This document shows, piece after piece, positions 51,198 to 59,815 of a stretch of 64,000 nt of DNA. Origin of the DNA: Parapedobacter luteus. GTDB taxonomy: Bacteria > Bacteroidota > Bacteroidia > Sphingobacteriales > Sphingobacteriaceae. Where the stretch lies: assembly GCF_900168055.1 (NCBI RefSeq), contig NZ_FUYS01000003.1:1-64000 (forward strand). Reading direction: 5' to 3'. The position numbers were made by a program, and so were the translations under genes. The notes below the pieces were generated by a model. The model saw nothing but the letters and a program-made list of their open reading frames with translations, was not told the DNA's origin and ran no database searches. Numbering within the stretch: the first letter of the stretch is position 1; the number at the start of each line of letters is the position of its first letter.

Positions 51198-53608
51198 GAT
51201 CGGATGTTGTTTAACTGGTTTTTGGCCGCATAGGCATGTGCAACCACGGTGGTGAAGCCAATGATGGTGACGGTGCTCAGCGGCATCAATACGGCGGCAA
51301 ACAGTGGCGACATGGTACCCATCACGGCAAAGCTCAATCCAATGACATTGTAAGTCAGCGAAATACCAAAACTCATATGGATAACCTTCACGGCATCCTT
51401 AGCGAACCGCAGAAAGCGCGGCAAGAGGACAAAAGACCGCCCATCAAGAATGGCATCGCATCCAGGTGAAAAATTATTGATATCGTCGCTTACTGCAATG
51501 CCCAGGTCTGCTTGCCGCAATGCACCGGCATCATTGAGCCCATCGCCAAACATGCACACCTTGCTGCCGGTATGTTGCAGCTTATTGATGTATTCCAATT
51601 TTTGGGCTGGCAGCTTACCGAACAGCAGATCGGCATCGGGCGGAAAGATTTCGCGAAGACGCTCCCTTTCCTTGGCATTGTCGCCGGAAACCAGGTGCAA
51701 GTCATAGGGCTTGGCCAATTCGCCCATAACTTCCCGAAGGCCCTCCCGCCAGGGCTGCTCGACGATAAAAAACCCTTTTACCTCGTTGTTGATAGCGATG
51801 TAGATGCGGCTACCAGTTGGCGAAGCGCCCGCTGCATCCCGTGCGCCCGTGAAAGCGGCGCTCCCGATCCGTACCCGGTTTGAATGGACCTCGGCTTCGA
51901 TGCCTTTCCCACCGGTTTCCTGGTAATTGCCGATAGGCATAAGCTCCATCGGCCCCGCCCACTTGACCAGTTCGCGGCTCAGCGGGTGATTGGAATTTTG
52001 GCACACGGACACCACCATAGCCAGCTCGCCGGCCTGCAGCTGGCCTTCAAAGCGCATCCGGGCGGCACTGGGGGAAGATATCGTACCCGTCTTGTCAAAA
52101 ACGAGGCAATCCACTGCCGCCAATTGCTCGACAGCCGCTGTATTTTTTACATAAAAGCCATGCCTATCAAAAACACGCAATGCTACCGAGAGCGTAAAGG
52201 GCGTGCTCAAGGCCAGGGCACAGGGGCAAGCGATGATTAATACCGCCGTGAAGGCGCCCCACGCCTTGGCCGGGTCATCACGGAGAAACCAATAAGCCAT
52301 AGCGGTGATGGCTATCGCCAGGAGCACCAAGGTAAAATATTGACTGACCACGTTGCTGAAGGTACGAAATCGCTTCTTATATTGCTTAAATGCATCGTTG
52401 TTCCAAAGCTTGGTCAGGTAGCTCTGCGATACCGGTTTGACAACTTCCAGCTCAATCGCTTCGCCCAACTGCCGCCCCCCCGCATAGATGATCTCGCCAA
52501 GTACCTTCTCCACCGGCTCCGACTCGCCGGTAACGAAACTGAAGTCTATGGCGGCTTGCCCTTTTAAGAGAATTGCATCGGCCGGGATAACCTCGTTGCT
52601 GCGGATGAGGAGCCGATCTCCGACGCTGATTTCGGCTAAAGGCACGGGCTTAGCGTTTGCGGCGCCGAGGCGTGTCACCGCGACCGGAAAATAGGAGCGG
52701 TAATCCCGTTCGAAAGACAGGTGATGGTAGGTTCGCTGTTGTACCCACCGGCCAACGAGCAGAAAAAAGACCAATCCGCAGAGTGTATCGGCAAAACCCG
52801 GCCCTGTAGCCGAAAGTATTTCCCACGCGGTGCGGACAAACAACACCAAGATGCCCAGCGCCAGGGGCACGTCAAGGTTAAGTTGCCGGTGCCGCAGGCT
52901 GTGCCAGGCGGATTGGAAATAGTCCCGTCCGCTGTAAAGCAATACGGGAAGCGCAAACCCAAGGTTCATCCACCCGAAAAACATGGAATACTTGGCCTCG
53001 AATGCCGCCATGCCGAAGTATTCGGGGAAGCTCAGCATCATCGAATTGCCAAAACAGAATCCGGCTACGGCAATCTTGGCTATCAAACCCTTTTGGGAAA
53101 ATTTACGACCTGCCTTGACCACATCCTGCAAGGTAATCTTGGGTTCGTAACCAACGTTGGCCAGCAACTCCACCAGCTCCCGCAACGATAGGTCCGGATG
53201 TTTGAATGTAACATTTACCTGCTTTTTCAGGAAATCACTTTGTGATGCCACAACGGCAGGATGGAGCTTGTAGAGGTGCTCGAGCAGCCATATGCATGAA
53301 CTGCAATGGATGGACGGGATATAAAATGTGACCATGGTGATTTCATCATTCTTGAAATCAATGAGCTTATCTGCAATGGTTGGTTCATCCAGGTACTCGT
53401 ACCGCTCGGACCGCTCACGCAGCTTTTTGCCGGGATGGGTGTTGTACCGGTAATATTGCTGCATATTGTTGCTGCTCAAGATGCGGTATACGCTCTGGCA
53501 GCCTACGCAGCAGAACACGTGTCCATCTGCCTCATATACGGTACCGGCTAAGGTATCACCACAGTGGTAGCATTTCGTACTGTTCGATGTCTTTGTCCCT
53601 ATCTTCAT
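51194..53608 (-). CDS. ccoI: copper-translocating P1B-type ATPase CcoI
   Basis: An 804-residue heavy-metal P-type ATPase. The N-terminus has a Cys-rich treble-clef-like part (CYHCGDTLAG, FCCVGCQSVY) and an HMA domain (FYIPSIHCSSCIWLLEHLYK). The membrane copper site is ACPCALALSTPF; the phosphorylation site is VFDKTGTISSPS; MFGDGLNDAGAL is the hinge. It is the FixI type that supplies Cu to the cbb3 oxidase. It follows hemN by 13 bases and overlaps ccoS. Confidence 0.95.
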   Translation of the reverse strand: MKIGTKTSNSTKCYHCGDTLAGTVYEADGHVFCCVGCQSVYRILSSNNMQQYYRYNTHPGKKLRERSERYEYLDEPTIADKLIDFKNDEITMVTFYIPSIHCSSCIWLLEHLYKLHPAVVASQSDFLKKQVNVTFKHPDLSLRELVELLANVGYEPKITLQDVVKAGRKFSQKGLIAKIAVAGFCFGNSMMLSFPEYFGMAAFEAKYSMFFGWMNLGFALPVLLYSGRDYFQSAWHSLRHRQLNLDVPLALGILVLFVRTAWEILSATGPGFADTLCGLVFFLLVGRWVQQRTYHHLSFERDYRSYFPVAVTRLGAANAKPVPLAEISVGDRLLIRSNEVIPADAILLKGQAAIDFSFVTGESEPVEKVLGEIIYAGGRQLGEAIELEVVKPVSQSYLTKLWNNDAFKQYKKRFRTFSNVVSQYFTLVLLAIAITAMAYWFLRDDPAKAWGAFTAVLIIACPCALALSTPFTLSVALRVFDRHGFYVKNTAAVEQLAAVDCLVFDKTGTISSPSAARMRFEGQLQAGELAMVVSVCQNSNHPLSRELVKWAGPMELMPIGNYQETGGKGIEAEVHSNRVRIGSAAFTGARDAAGASPTGSRIYIAINNEVKGFFIVEQPWREGLREVMGELAKPYDLHLVSGDNAKERERLREIFPPDADLLFGKLPAQKLEYINKLQHTGSKVCMFGDGLNDAGALRQADLGIAVSDDINNFSPGCDAILDGRSFVLLPRFLRFAKDAVKVIHMSFGISLTYNVIGLSFAVMGTMSPLFAAVLMPLSTVTIIGFTTVVAHAYAAKNQLNNIRS

Positions 53609-53621
53609 GCCTCAGCGATTA

Positions 53622-54986
53622 TCATACGGCCTTACTGAACAAAGGCTGGCTAACATGTTTCTTATGCAACCGTTCGTCGAAGGCCATGCAGATGTTACGC
53701 AAAAAGGAAAAGCCTTTCTTGGTAACCTTCACGCGAGTGCCATCCCAAGAGACAAGGCCATCGCCAAATAGCGGTGCAAGCCGGCGGAGTACGATTGCCG
53801 ATTGCGCCGCCGGCCCATCCAATACCGCTGTACCGCGGCACATGATATCCAGGATATGCTTCCTGATCTGCATATCTCCGGCTGATAGCACGTGGCCTTT
53901 GAAAACCGGTAGCACCCCGGCGTTTACCCGCGCTTTGTATGCTTCTACAGTTTTTACGTTTTGGGCAAACGCCGTCCATGAATCGCTGATGGACGATACG
54001 CCAAGCCCGATAAGCAACGGCGTGTACCGATCGGTATATCCCATAAAGTTGCGGTGCAAAGCTCCGCCATCAGCGGCCCGGCAAAGCGCATCATCGGGCA
54101 GCGCAAAATGATCCATGCCTACGTCGCGGTAACCCGCCTGTTTGATGATTGATTGGCCGAGGAGGTAGAGGTCAAGCTTGTCCTTTCCCTTGGGTAAATC
54201 GTCTTCTGTATAGCGCCGCTGCCCGGGCCGCATCCAGGGAACATGCGCGTAGCTGTAAAACGAAATGCGATCGGGCCGCATGGCCAGCGCTTTCTCAACC
54301 GTGTCCCCTACGCTTTCCAAGGTTTGCAGCGGCAGCCCATAAATCAGATCGAAGTTGATGGAAGTGTAGCCGATTTGGCGGGCATCTATCATCACCCGCC
54401 ATACGTCGGCTTCGGTCTGCTTTCGGTTGATAAGTAACTGCACCCCATGATCAAAATCTTGTATTCCCAAGCTCAGCCGCCTAAAACCGGCACCAAATAA
54501 TGTCTGAAGGTGTTCATGGGTGGTATTTGCGGGATGTGCTTCAAAGGAAAACGATGCTCCGGGAAGCACTTGGTTGCCATCCAACAGGCCATCGACCAAC
54601 CTGCGGAGCTGAGACGGGCTGAAAAATGTAGGTGTGCCGCCGCCCAGGTGCAATTCGCCGATAGGCAGGCTGCTTTCGCCGAGGTGACGCCGGTAAATCG
54701 CCCACTCGGCTAATACGGCATCGATGTAGGGCGCTTCCACGCCATGGTTTTTGGTGATGCGCGTGTTGCAACCGCAATAGGTGCACAAACTTTCGCAAAA
54801 CGGGAGATGAATATAAAGGCTAATCCCCTGCGATGACGACTGTGCCCATTGCAAACGAATATGCTGAATCCATTTTTCCGGACTCCAGGTCTCCTCATCC
54901 CAGCAAGGCACCGTGGGGTAACTGGTATAGCGCGGTGCAGCTACGTCATAACGCTGGACCAACGCCAGCATTTTATTTCTTGCCAT
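53622..54986 (-). CDS. hemN: oxygen-independent coproporphyrinogen III oxidase HemN
   Basis: A 454-residue radical SAM enzyme that makes protoporphyrinogen IX without oxygen, needed for heme under microaerobic growth. The cluster ligands are C64, C68 and C71 in LPFCESLCTYCGCN; further landmarks are RYTSYPTVPCW, LGGGTPTFFSPSQL, FSFEAHPANTT and SLGIQDFDHGVQ. The C-terminal HemN_C domain starts near FMGYTDRYTPLLIGLG. The start is chosen at ATG 54986; it overlaps the end of the preceding gene by 14 bases. A start two codons earlier is possible. Confidence 0.95.
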   Translation of the reverse strand: MARNKMLALVQRYDVAAPRYTSYPTVPCWDEETWSPEKWIQHIRLQWAQSSSQGISLYIHLPFCESLCTYCGCNTRITKNHGVEAPYIDAVLAEWAIYRRHLGESSLPIGELHLGGGTPTFFSPSQLRRLVDGLLDGNQVLPGASFSFEAHPANTTHEHLQTLFGAGFRRLSLGIQDFDHGVQLLINRKQTEADVWRVMIDARQIGYTSINFDLIYGLPLQTLESVGDTVEKALAMRPDRISFYSYAHVPWMRPGQRRYTEDDLPKGKDKLDLYLLGQSIIKQAGYRDVGMDHFALPDDALCRAADGGALHRNFMGYTDRYTPLLIGLGVSSISDSWTAFAQNVKTVEAYKARVNAGVLPVFKGHVLSAGDMQIRKHILDIMCRGTAVLDGPAAQSAIVLRRLAPLFGDGLVSWDGTRVKVTKKGFSFLRNICMAFDERLHKKHVSQPLFSKAV

Positions 54987-55467
54987 TTCCATATAAGTAG
55001 GATGTAACGGTATCATCCATTGTGCACACCTTCTGGCAGCAGCAGGCCTTGCCGACGCATTTCCCGGCGTCCCAGGCATTCAGATTGCGGATAGTCTGCT
55101 TGGCGATGCTTTCAACGGATTGGTCTTCATCAGGCGCATTGGCTACTTTTAATCCCATGCGGGTAGCCTCGCGCAGGTCGATATGCGTGGTGATTTTGGA
55201 TCGGGTAATGATTTTCTTCACGCCTGCATTCTTGAGCTCCCAAAGCATATCACGATCCAATATATCATACGTGGAAACAATGACAACCTCTTTTCCCTGT
55301 GCATAGGACACCGTCTTGGCATTCAATTCGTTGGAGATCAACGTCAGGTCGTGGCGCTTGCCGTTGGCAAGTGCCAAATGCTCCTTTTCCTGAGGCTTTA
55401 TACTATAAGCAATTGCTTTCATCCGTCTGTCCGTGTCCGTGGGAAAATGATTTTCTAATGCGTTCAT
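54973..55467 (-). CDS. small D-lactate-dehydrogenase-N-like protein with Cys cluster
   Basis: A 164-residue protein that resembles only the N-terminal catalytic-domain part of D-lactate dehydrogenases (MKAIAYSIKPQEKEHLALAN, VIVSTYDILDRDMLWELKNA, THIDLREATRMGLKVANAPD, IAKQTIRNLNAW). The NAD-binding domain is absent. Instead the tail carries five cysteines in GKCVGKACCCQKVCTMDD. It overlaps hemN by 14 bases and heads the hemN-ccoI-ccoS operon. Two FNR-like boxes lie upstream. A metal or redox role in oxidase assembly is possible but unproven. An alternative start is Met 16 (55422). Confidence 0.75.
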   Translation of the reverse strand: MNALENHFPTDTDRRMKAIAYSIKPQEKEHLALANGKRHDLTLISNELNAKTVSYAQGKEVVIVSTYDILDRDMLWELKNAGVKKIITRSKITTHIDLREATRMGLKVANAPDEDQSVESIAKQTIRNLNAWDAGKCVGKACCCQKVCTMDDTVTSYLYGNGKK

Positions 55468-55474
55468 TGTTCCA

Positions 55475-55539
55475 CAAAATTACGGGCACGGCCTATGGCG
55501 GATGATGTGACCTATCAAGCTAAAAAATGATATCGATCA
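55475..55539 (-). promoter_or_regulatory. promoter with two FNR-like boxes upstream of hemN operon
   Basis: Minus strand -7 box TAATTTTG (55475-55482) without a good -33. Upstream are TTGAT-AGGT-CACAT (55505-55518) and TGAT-CGAT-ATCA (55528-55539), matching one or both halves of TTGATNNNNATCAA. Their centres fall about 40 and 62 bases before the expected start of transcription, classical activator positions. Confidence 0.55.
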
Positions 55540-55571
55540 CATTTTCGAAAAAAAGGAAGACAAACGGGGGG

Positions 55572-56636
55572 CTATTGCTTGATATTCCTTAATTTGTGAA
55601 TGGATAAAATGCGGATGGCATTCCCTTCTTTGGCAATCAATTTTTCGTCTTTAAAATCGGCCAGCATCCGGCTGATGGTTTCGTTTGCCGTGCCGGCCAA
55701 TGATGCCAGATCATCCCGTGATATGCGAATGAGGCATTCATCTTCATGGATACCGGACACCGTCTTTTCAGCTACATTGATCAGCGCATTGGCGACCCGC
55801 TTACGTACGGAATCGTAAGCAAATGCAAGCAGCTGGTCTTCTTTGCCGCGTATGGTTCCCGACAACCATTTGATGAATTTGGTGGCAATCCCCGGTTTCC
55901 GGTAGAGCAATTCAAAGAACTGCTCTTTATCAATCAATGCCAACTCGGTTTCTTCCAGTGTTTCGGCATTGTCGTTGTAGTGCTGTTGCAGCAAAAGCGA
56001 TTCATAGCCGAAAAACGAGTCGGGCACATGAATATCCGTTGACAGTTCGCGGCCGTCCAGGTAATACAAGAAGTTGCGCACCTTCCCCTTTTTTACGTAA
56101 TATACGTATAACGGCATATCACGCTCCTGGTAGATAAACTGCTTTTTCCGATAGGTCTTTACCCGGGCTCCCTGCACCAGTTCTTTCAGGAGCGTCTCTT
56201 GCTCTTCATCGCTTAAGTACAGGTTTTTCCGGATGCCGCCGTCCGTTCCCAATTGCTTGCGCTTTTTGAGCCGGGTTTCAATGGCGTTCAGCAGTTCGAT
56301 ATCATCGAAGGGCTTGGTCAGGTAATCGTCGGCCCCCATCTCCATGGCCTTGCGCATATCCGCGCGTTCGGCCTTCGCCGTCAGGAAAATAAACGGTATT
56401 GTGGCGGCCTCAGGATGTTTTGAAAGCATATACAACACACCAAAGCCGTCCAGCTCGGGCATCATGATGTCACACAGAATGATATCCGGCAAATGTTTCA
56501 AGGCCATGTCTACCCCCGTTTTGCCCTCGGGCGCCGTATATACGTGATAGCCGGTAAGCTCGAGGATTTCTTTGGTCCCTTCGCGGATATCATCGTTGTC
56601 TTCGATGATCAATACGTTGATTTGCTTAGTTGTCAT
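55572..56636 (-). CDS. response regulator with Crp/FNR output domain (REC-cNMP-HTH)
   Basis: A 354-residue regulator. The N-terminal receiver (residues 5-125) has the acidic pocket IIEDNDD and phospho-acceptor D56 in DIILCDIMMPELDG. A cyclic-nucleotide-binding-like fold follows at about 160-270 (YVYYVKKGKVRNFLYYLDGR, HVPDSFFGYESLLL), then a Crp helix-turn-helix (ISRDDLASLAGTANETISRM). It overlaps the kinase gene by 11 bases, so the two are a cognate pair. It looks like FixJ and FixK combined in one chain, and is the best candidate to bind the FNR-like boxes next to it. Confidence 0.93.
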   Translation of the reverse strand: MTTKQINVLIIEDNDDIREGTKEILELTGYHVYTAPEGKTGVDMALKHLPDIILCDIMMPELDGFGVLYMLSKHPEAATIPFIFLTAKAERADMRKAMEMGADDYLTKPFDDIELLNAIETRLKKRKQLGTDGGIRKNLYLSDEEQETLLKELVQGARVKTYRKKQFIYQERDMPLYVYYVKKGKVRNFLYYLDGRELSTDIHVPDSFFGYESLLLQQHYNDNAETLEETELALIDKEQFFELLYRKPGIATKFIKWLSGTIRGKEDQLLAFAYDSVRKRVANALINVAEKTVSGIHEDECLIRISRDDLASLAGTANETISRMLADFKDEKLIAKEGNAIRILSIHKLRNIKQ

Positions 56637-57837
56637 TTGGTTCCTGCGGTATGGTGTTATTGAAGGTAAGCGTAAAAACGGTACCTTTATGCTGGGCACT
56701 TTGGCATGCCACCTGGCCGCCCATCAAAGATACGTATCTTTTCACAATATTGAGCCCCAAGCCCGTGCCGGGGATGTTGCCGGTATTATGGGCACGGAAG
56801 AACGGTTCGAATAAATTTTTCTGATCTTCCTCGGGTATGCCTATCCCGTCATCCTTGATGACAATGGTGCAGGTATCATCGTTGACCTCGGTATTGAACT
56901 CAATGAATGTATTTTCACCGGAATATTTTATTGCGTTGGAGATCAGATTGATAATACAGTTTTTCAACAAGTTGGCGTCGAGCTCGACTTTTCCGGTGGA
57001 GCCCGTATGCTGATATACAATATGCTGGTTGGCTTTGCAAATCATCTGCATTTCTTCGGTGATTTCTTCTCCAAGCTGCACCAGGTTTATTTCCTGTTTG
57101 CTTGCCGATACCTTGCCGGCCTCCAGCCGCTCGAGCGATAGAAAATCATTCAGGATACTGGTGAGCAACTGTACGGAATTTTTAATGCGGCCAGTATGCT
57201 TAAGCACGTTGGCTTTGTCGGGCTTTTCAATATATTTTTCGATCAGTGAGGCCGACAGCTGCACGGCACTCAGCGGCGTACGAAACTCATGCGAGGCCAT
57301 CGAAACAAATCTGGATTTCAGCTGGTTAAGCTCCTTTTCTTTCTCCAAGGATTGGCTCACTTCGGACTTGGCTTTCTCCAGCTCAGACACCAGCTTGATG
57401 AGGTCTTTCGTACGGTTGCTTACGGTCGCCTCCAATTCTTCCATATGATGCAGGAGTTTTTCCTCAGCTTCCTTTTCTTTGGATAAGTCATGCACAAAGC
57501 CGGTAAAGGCGGTCTTGTTTTCGTAATGCACCTCGCTGACGGCGAGACGGAACGGAAAGGTGCTGCCGTCTTTGCGCCTCCCCCTCACTTCGCGGCCGAT
57601 ACCAATGATCTTCCTCTGTCCGGTACGACGATAGTTTTCGATATACCCATCATGGTTGCTGCGGTCGGGTTCCGGCATCAGCATGGATATATTCCGTCCG
57701 ACAACCTCAGACGCGTCATATCCGAAAAGCTGCAATGCCGCCGGGTTGATGGATTCGACAATGCCATTCCAATCAATGGTGATGATCCCATCGATTGCAT
57801 TGTCGATAATCGCTTTGAGTAACTTGGCGGTATCCAT
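56626..57837 (-). CDS. FixL-like PAS sensor histidine kinase (probable heme oxygen sensor)
   Basis: A 403-residue soluble kinase. The PAS domain (residues 3-120) closely resembles the heme PAS of FixL: GRNISMLMPEPDRSNHDGYI, IIGIGREVRGRRKDGSTFPF. His 62 corresponds to the heme-binding His 200 of Bradyrhizobium FixL and Arg 82 to Arg 220, with the same 20-residue spacing. A coiled coil leads to HisKA (H183 in ASHEFRTPLSAVQ) and the ATPase domain (NLISNAIKYSGEN, GTGLGLNIVKR). No membrane segment is seen. Its ATG overlaps the ettA stop (TGATG), and it overlaps the response regulator gene. Oxygen sensing is inference from the residues and the context. Confidence 0.9.
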   Translation of the reverse strand: MDTAKLLKAIIDNAIDGIITIDWNGIVESINPAALQLFGYDASEVVGRNISMLMPEPDRSNHDGYIENYRRTGQRKIIGIGREVRGRRKDGSTFPFRLAVSEVHYENKTAFTGFVHDLSKEKEAEEKLLHHMEELEATVSNRTKDLIKLVSELEKAKSEVSQSLEKEKELNQLKSRFVSMASHEFRTPLSAVQLSASLIEKYIEKPDKANVLKHTGRIKNSVQLLTSILNDFLSLERLEAGKVSASKQEINLVQLGEEITEEMQMICKANQHIVYQHTGSTGKVELDANLLKNCIINLISNAIKYSGENTFIEFNTEVNDDTCTIVIKDDGIGIPEEDQKNLFEPFFRAHNTGNIPGTGLGLNIVKRYVSLMGGQVACQSAQHKGTVFTLTFNNTIPQEPNDN

Positions 57838-59522
57838 CAGCCCTTGACCAGTTTTTTGTACTTGATGCGTTGTGGACCAATGTCTCCTAAGCGTTTTTTG
57901 CGATTTTCTTCGTATTCGGTATAATTCCCTTCGAAGAAGTACACCTGCGAATTTCCTTCGAAAGCAAGGATATGGGTACAGATGCGATCGAGGAACCAAC
58001 GGTCGTGCGAGATGACGACGGCGCATCCACCAAAATTTTCCAGCCCTTCTTCCAGTGCCCGTAATGTATTGACGTCGATATCATTTGTGGGCTCGTCGAG
58101 CAGCAGTACGTTAGCCCCCTTTTTTAAGGTAATGGCCAGGTGCACCCGGTTGCGCTCGCCCCCCGAAAGTACCCCCACCTTCTTTTGCTGGTCAGCACCG
58201 TTGAAATTAAATTTTGAGACATAAGCCCTGGAATTGACAAGACGGTTGCCCAGCTGAATATTTTCATGGCCGCCAGTAATGTTTTCCCATACGGTCTTTT
58301 CCGGATTGAGATCGTCATGCAACTGGTCGACATAGCCCAATGCTACCGTCTCCCCTACCCGGAATGTGCCGCTATCCGGCAGCTCCTGCCCGGTGATAAG
58401 CCGGAATAATGTTGTTTTCCCTGCGCCGTTGGGACCGATAATGCCGACGATACCTGCCGGCGGCAACGAAAAACTGAGGTTTTCAAACAGTATTTTATCG
58501 CCGTATGCTTTGCTCACCTGCTGCGCTTCAATAACCACATTGCCCAACCGCGGCCCCGGCGGGATGAAGAGCTCCAGCTTCTCTTCCCGCTCCTTGGTTT
58601 CTTCAGACGCCAGCTTCTCGTAGTTATGCAGGCGGGCCTTCGACTTCGCATGGCGGGCCTTAGGGGCCATCCGCACCCATTCCAGCTCGCGCTCCAGCGT
58701 TTTCTGCCGTTTGCTCTCGGTTTTTTCCTCTTGGGCAAGCCGCTTAGCTTTTTGATCGAGCCAGGACGAATAGTTTCCTTTCCAGGGGATGCCTTCGCCA
58801 CGATCAAGCTCCAATATCCAACCCGCCACATTATCCAGGAAATACCGATCGTGCGTGACCGCGATAACGGTGCCCCTGTATTGCTGCAGGTGTTGCTCAA
58901 GCCAGTCGATAGACTCCGCATCCAGGTGGTTGGTGGGCTCATCCAACAGGAGCACATCCGGCTCTTGCAGCAACAAACGACATAATGCCACCCGGCGGCG
59001 CTCACCTCCTGACAATGTGTCTACTCGCCGATCAGGCTCGGGGCAACGCAGCGCATCCATAGCCCGCTCCAATTTGCTATCGATCTCCCAGGCACCCGTA
59101 GCATCGATTTTGTCCTGTAATTCGCCTTGCCTAGCCAGCAACCTATCCATTTCGTCCGGATTTTCATACACTTCCGGCAGACCAAATTTTTCGTTGATTT
59201 CTTCGTATTCCTTTAAGACCGCCGAAATTTCGGCGACCCCTTCTTCGACTACTTCGCGGACCGTTTTTTGAGGATCAAGCTCAGGCTCCTGAGCCAGATA
59301 CCCCACCGTATACCCTGGAGAAAAAACAACCTCCCCCTGGTAGGATTTGTCCAATCCGGCGATAATCCGCAGCAATGAGGACTTTCCCGAACCGTTAAGG
59401 CCAATGACACCTATCTTAGCTCCGTAAAAAAAGGAGAGGTAGATATTTTTCAGGACTTGTTTCTGAGGCGGGTACACTTTATTTACCCCCGCCATTGAAA
59501 ATATAATCTTCTCGTCAGACAT
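57837..59522 (-). CDS. ettA: energy-dependent translational throttle protein EttA (ABC-F)
   Basis: A 561-residue ABC-F protein without membrane domains. It has two ATPase cassettes: Walker A GLNGSGKSS (41-49) and GPNGAGKTT, signatures LSGGERRRVALCRLL and LSGGERNRVHLA, and Walker B LLLDEPTNHLD and LLLDEPTNDID. The linker (KRLAQEEKTESKRQKTLERE) and arm fit EttA, which gates the ribosomal E site in response to ADP/ATP ratio. Length is as usual. It has its own promoter and is translationally coupled to the sensor kinase gene, linking translation control and the oxygen circuit in one transcript. Confidence 0.93.
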   Translation of the reverse strand: MSDEKIIFSMAGVNKVYPPQKQVLKNIYLSFFYGAKIGVIGLNGSGKSSLLRIIAGLDKSYQGEVVFSPGYTVGYLAQEPELDPQKTVREVVEEGVAEISAVLKEYEEINEKFGLPEVYENPDEMDRLLARQGELQDKIDATGAWEIDSKLERAMDALRCPEPDRRVDTLSGGERRRVALCRLLLQEPDVLLLDEPTNHLDAESIDWLEQHLQQYRGTVIAVTHDRYFLDNVAGWILELDRGEGIPWKGNYSSWLDQKAKRLAQEEKTESKRQKTLERELEWVRMAPKARHAKSKARLHNYEKLASEETKEREEKLELFIPPGPRLGNVVIEAQQVSKAYGDKILFENLSFSLPPAGIVGIIGPNGAGKTTLFRLITGQELPDSGTFRVGETVALGYVDQLHDDLNPEKTVWENITGGHENIQLGNRLVNSRAYVSKFNFNGADQQKKVGVLSGGERNRVHLAITLKKGANVLLLDEPTNDIDVNTLRALEEGLENFGGCAVVISHDRWFLDRICTHILAFEGNSQVYFFEGNYTEYEENRKKRLGDIGPQRIKYKKLVKG

Positions 59523-59562
59523 GTTATGATTATTTCAAGCGTTGTAAAACTAATAGGAAGTG

Positions 59563-59592
59563 CAAACTTAGATAACTTGCCCTTCATATGCA
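59563..59592 (-). promoter_or_regulatory. promoter of ettA-kinase-regulator operon
   Basis: Minus strand -7 element TAAGTTTG (59563-59570), 41 bases before the ettA ATG. The -33 region 19 bases upstream reads TTGC, a partial match to TTTG. Confidence 0.6.
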
Positions 59593-59672
59593 ACAGCGGT
59601 AAGCTATCGTTTTCGCGTACGTCAACGAAAAACATACTTACCGAAAACATAGTCAGATTGATGTAATAATCC

Positions 59673-59780
59673 TTTTATGGAAACTGACAAAATGCTATAT
59701 TTGTCTCAATGGCTTAATTGTTGATAAATGTTACACAAATAGTAAGGGCATAAGCGATAATTTTTTTCTACATTTATCGC
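59673..59780 (+). promoter_or_regulatory. clpC promoter and leader inverted repeat
   Basis: TTTT (59673-59676), 19 bases, TATATTTG (59696-59703) form a promoter about 110 bases before the clpC ATG. In the leader GCGATAA (59754-59760) and TTATCGC (59774-59780) make a perfect 7-base inverted repeat around a T-rich loop, a possible stress-regulator site or RNA hairpin. Confidence 0.55.
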
Positions 59781-59815
59781 ATCCTTAGCATAAAAAAAAG
59801 AAAGGTAAAACATTC

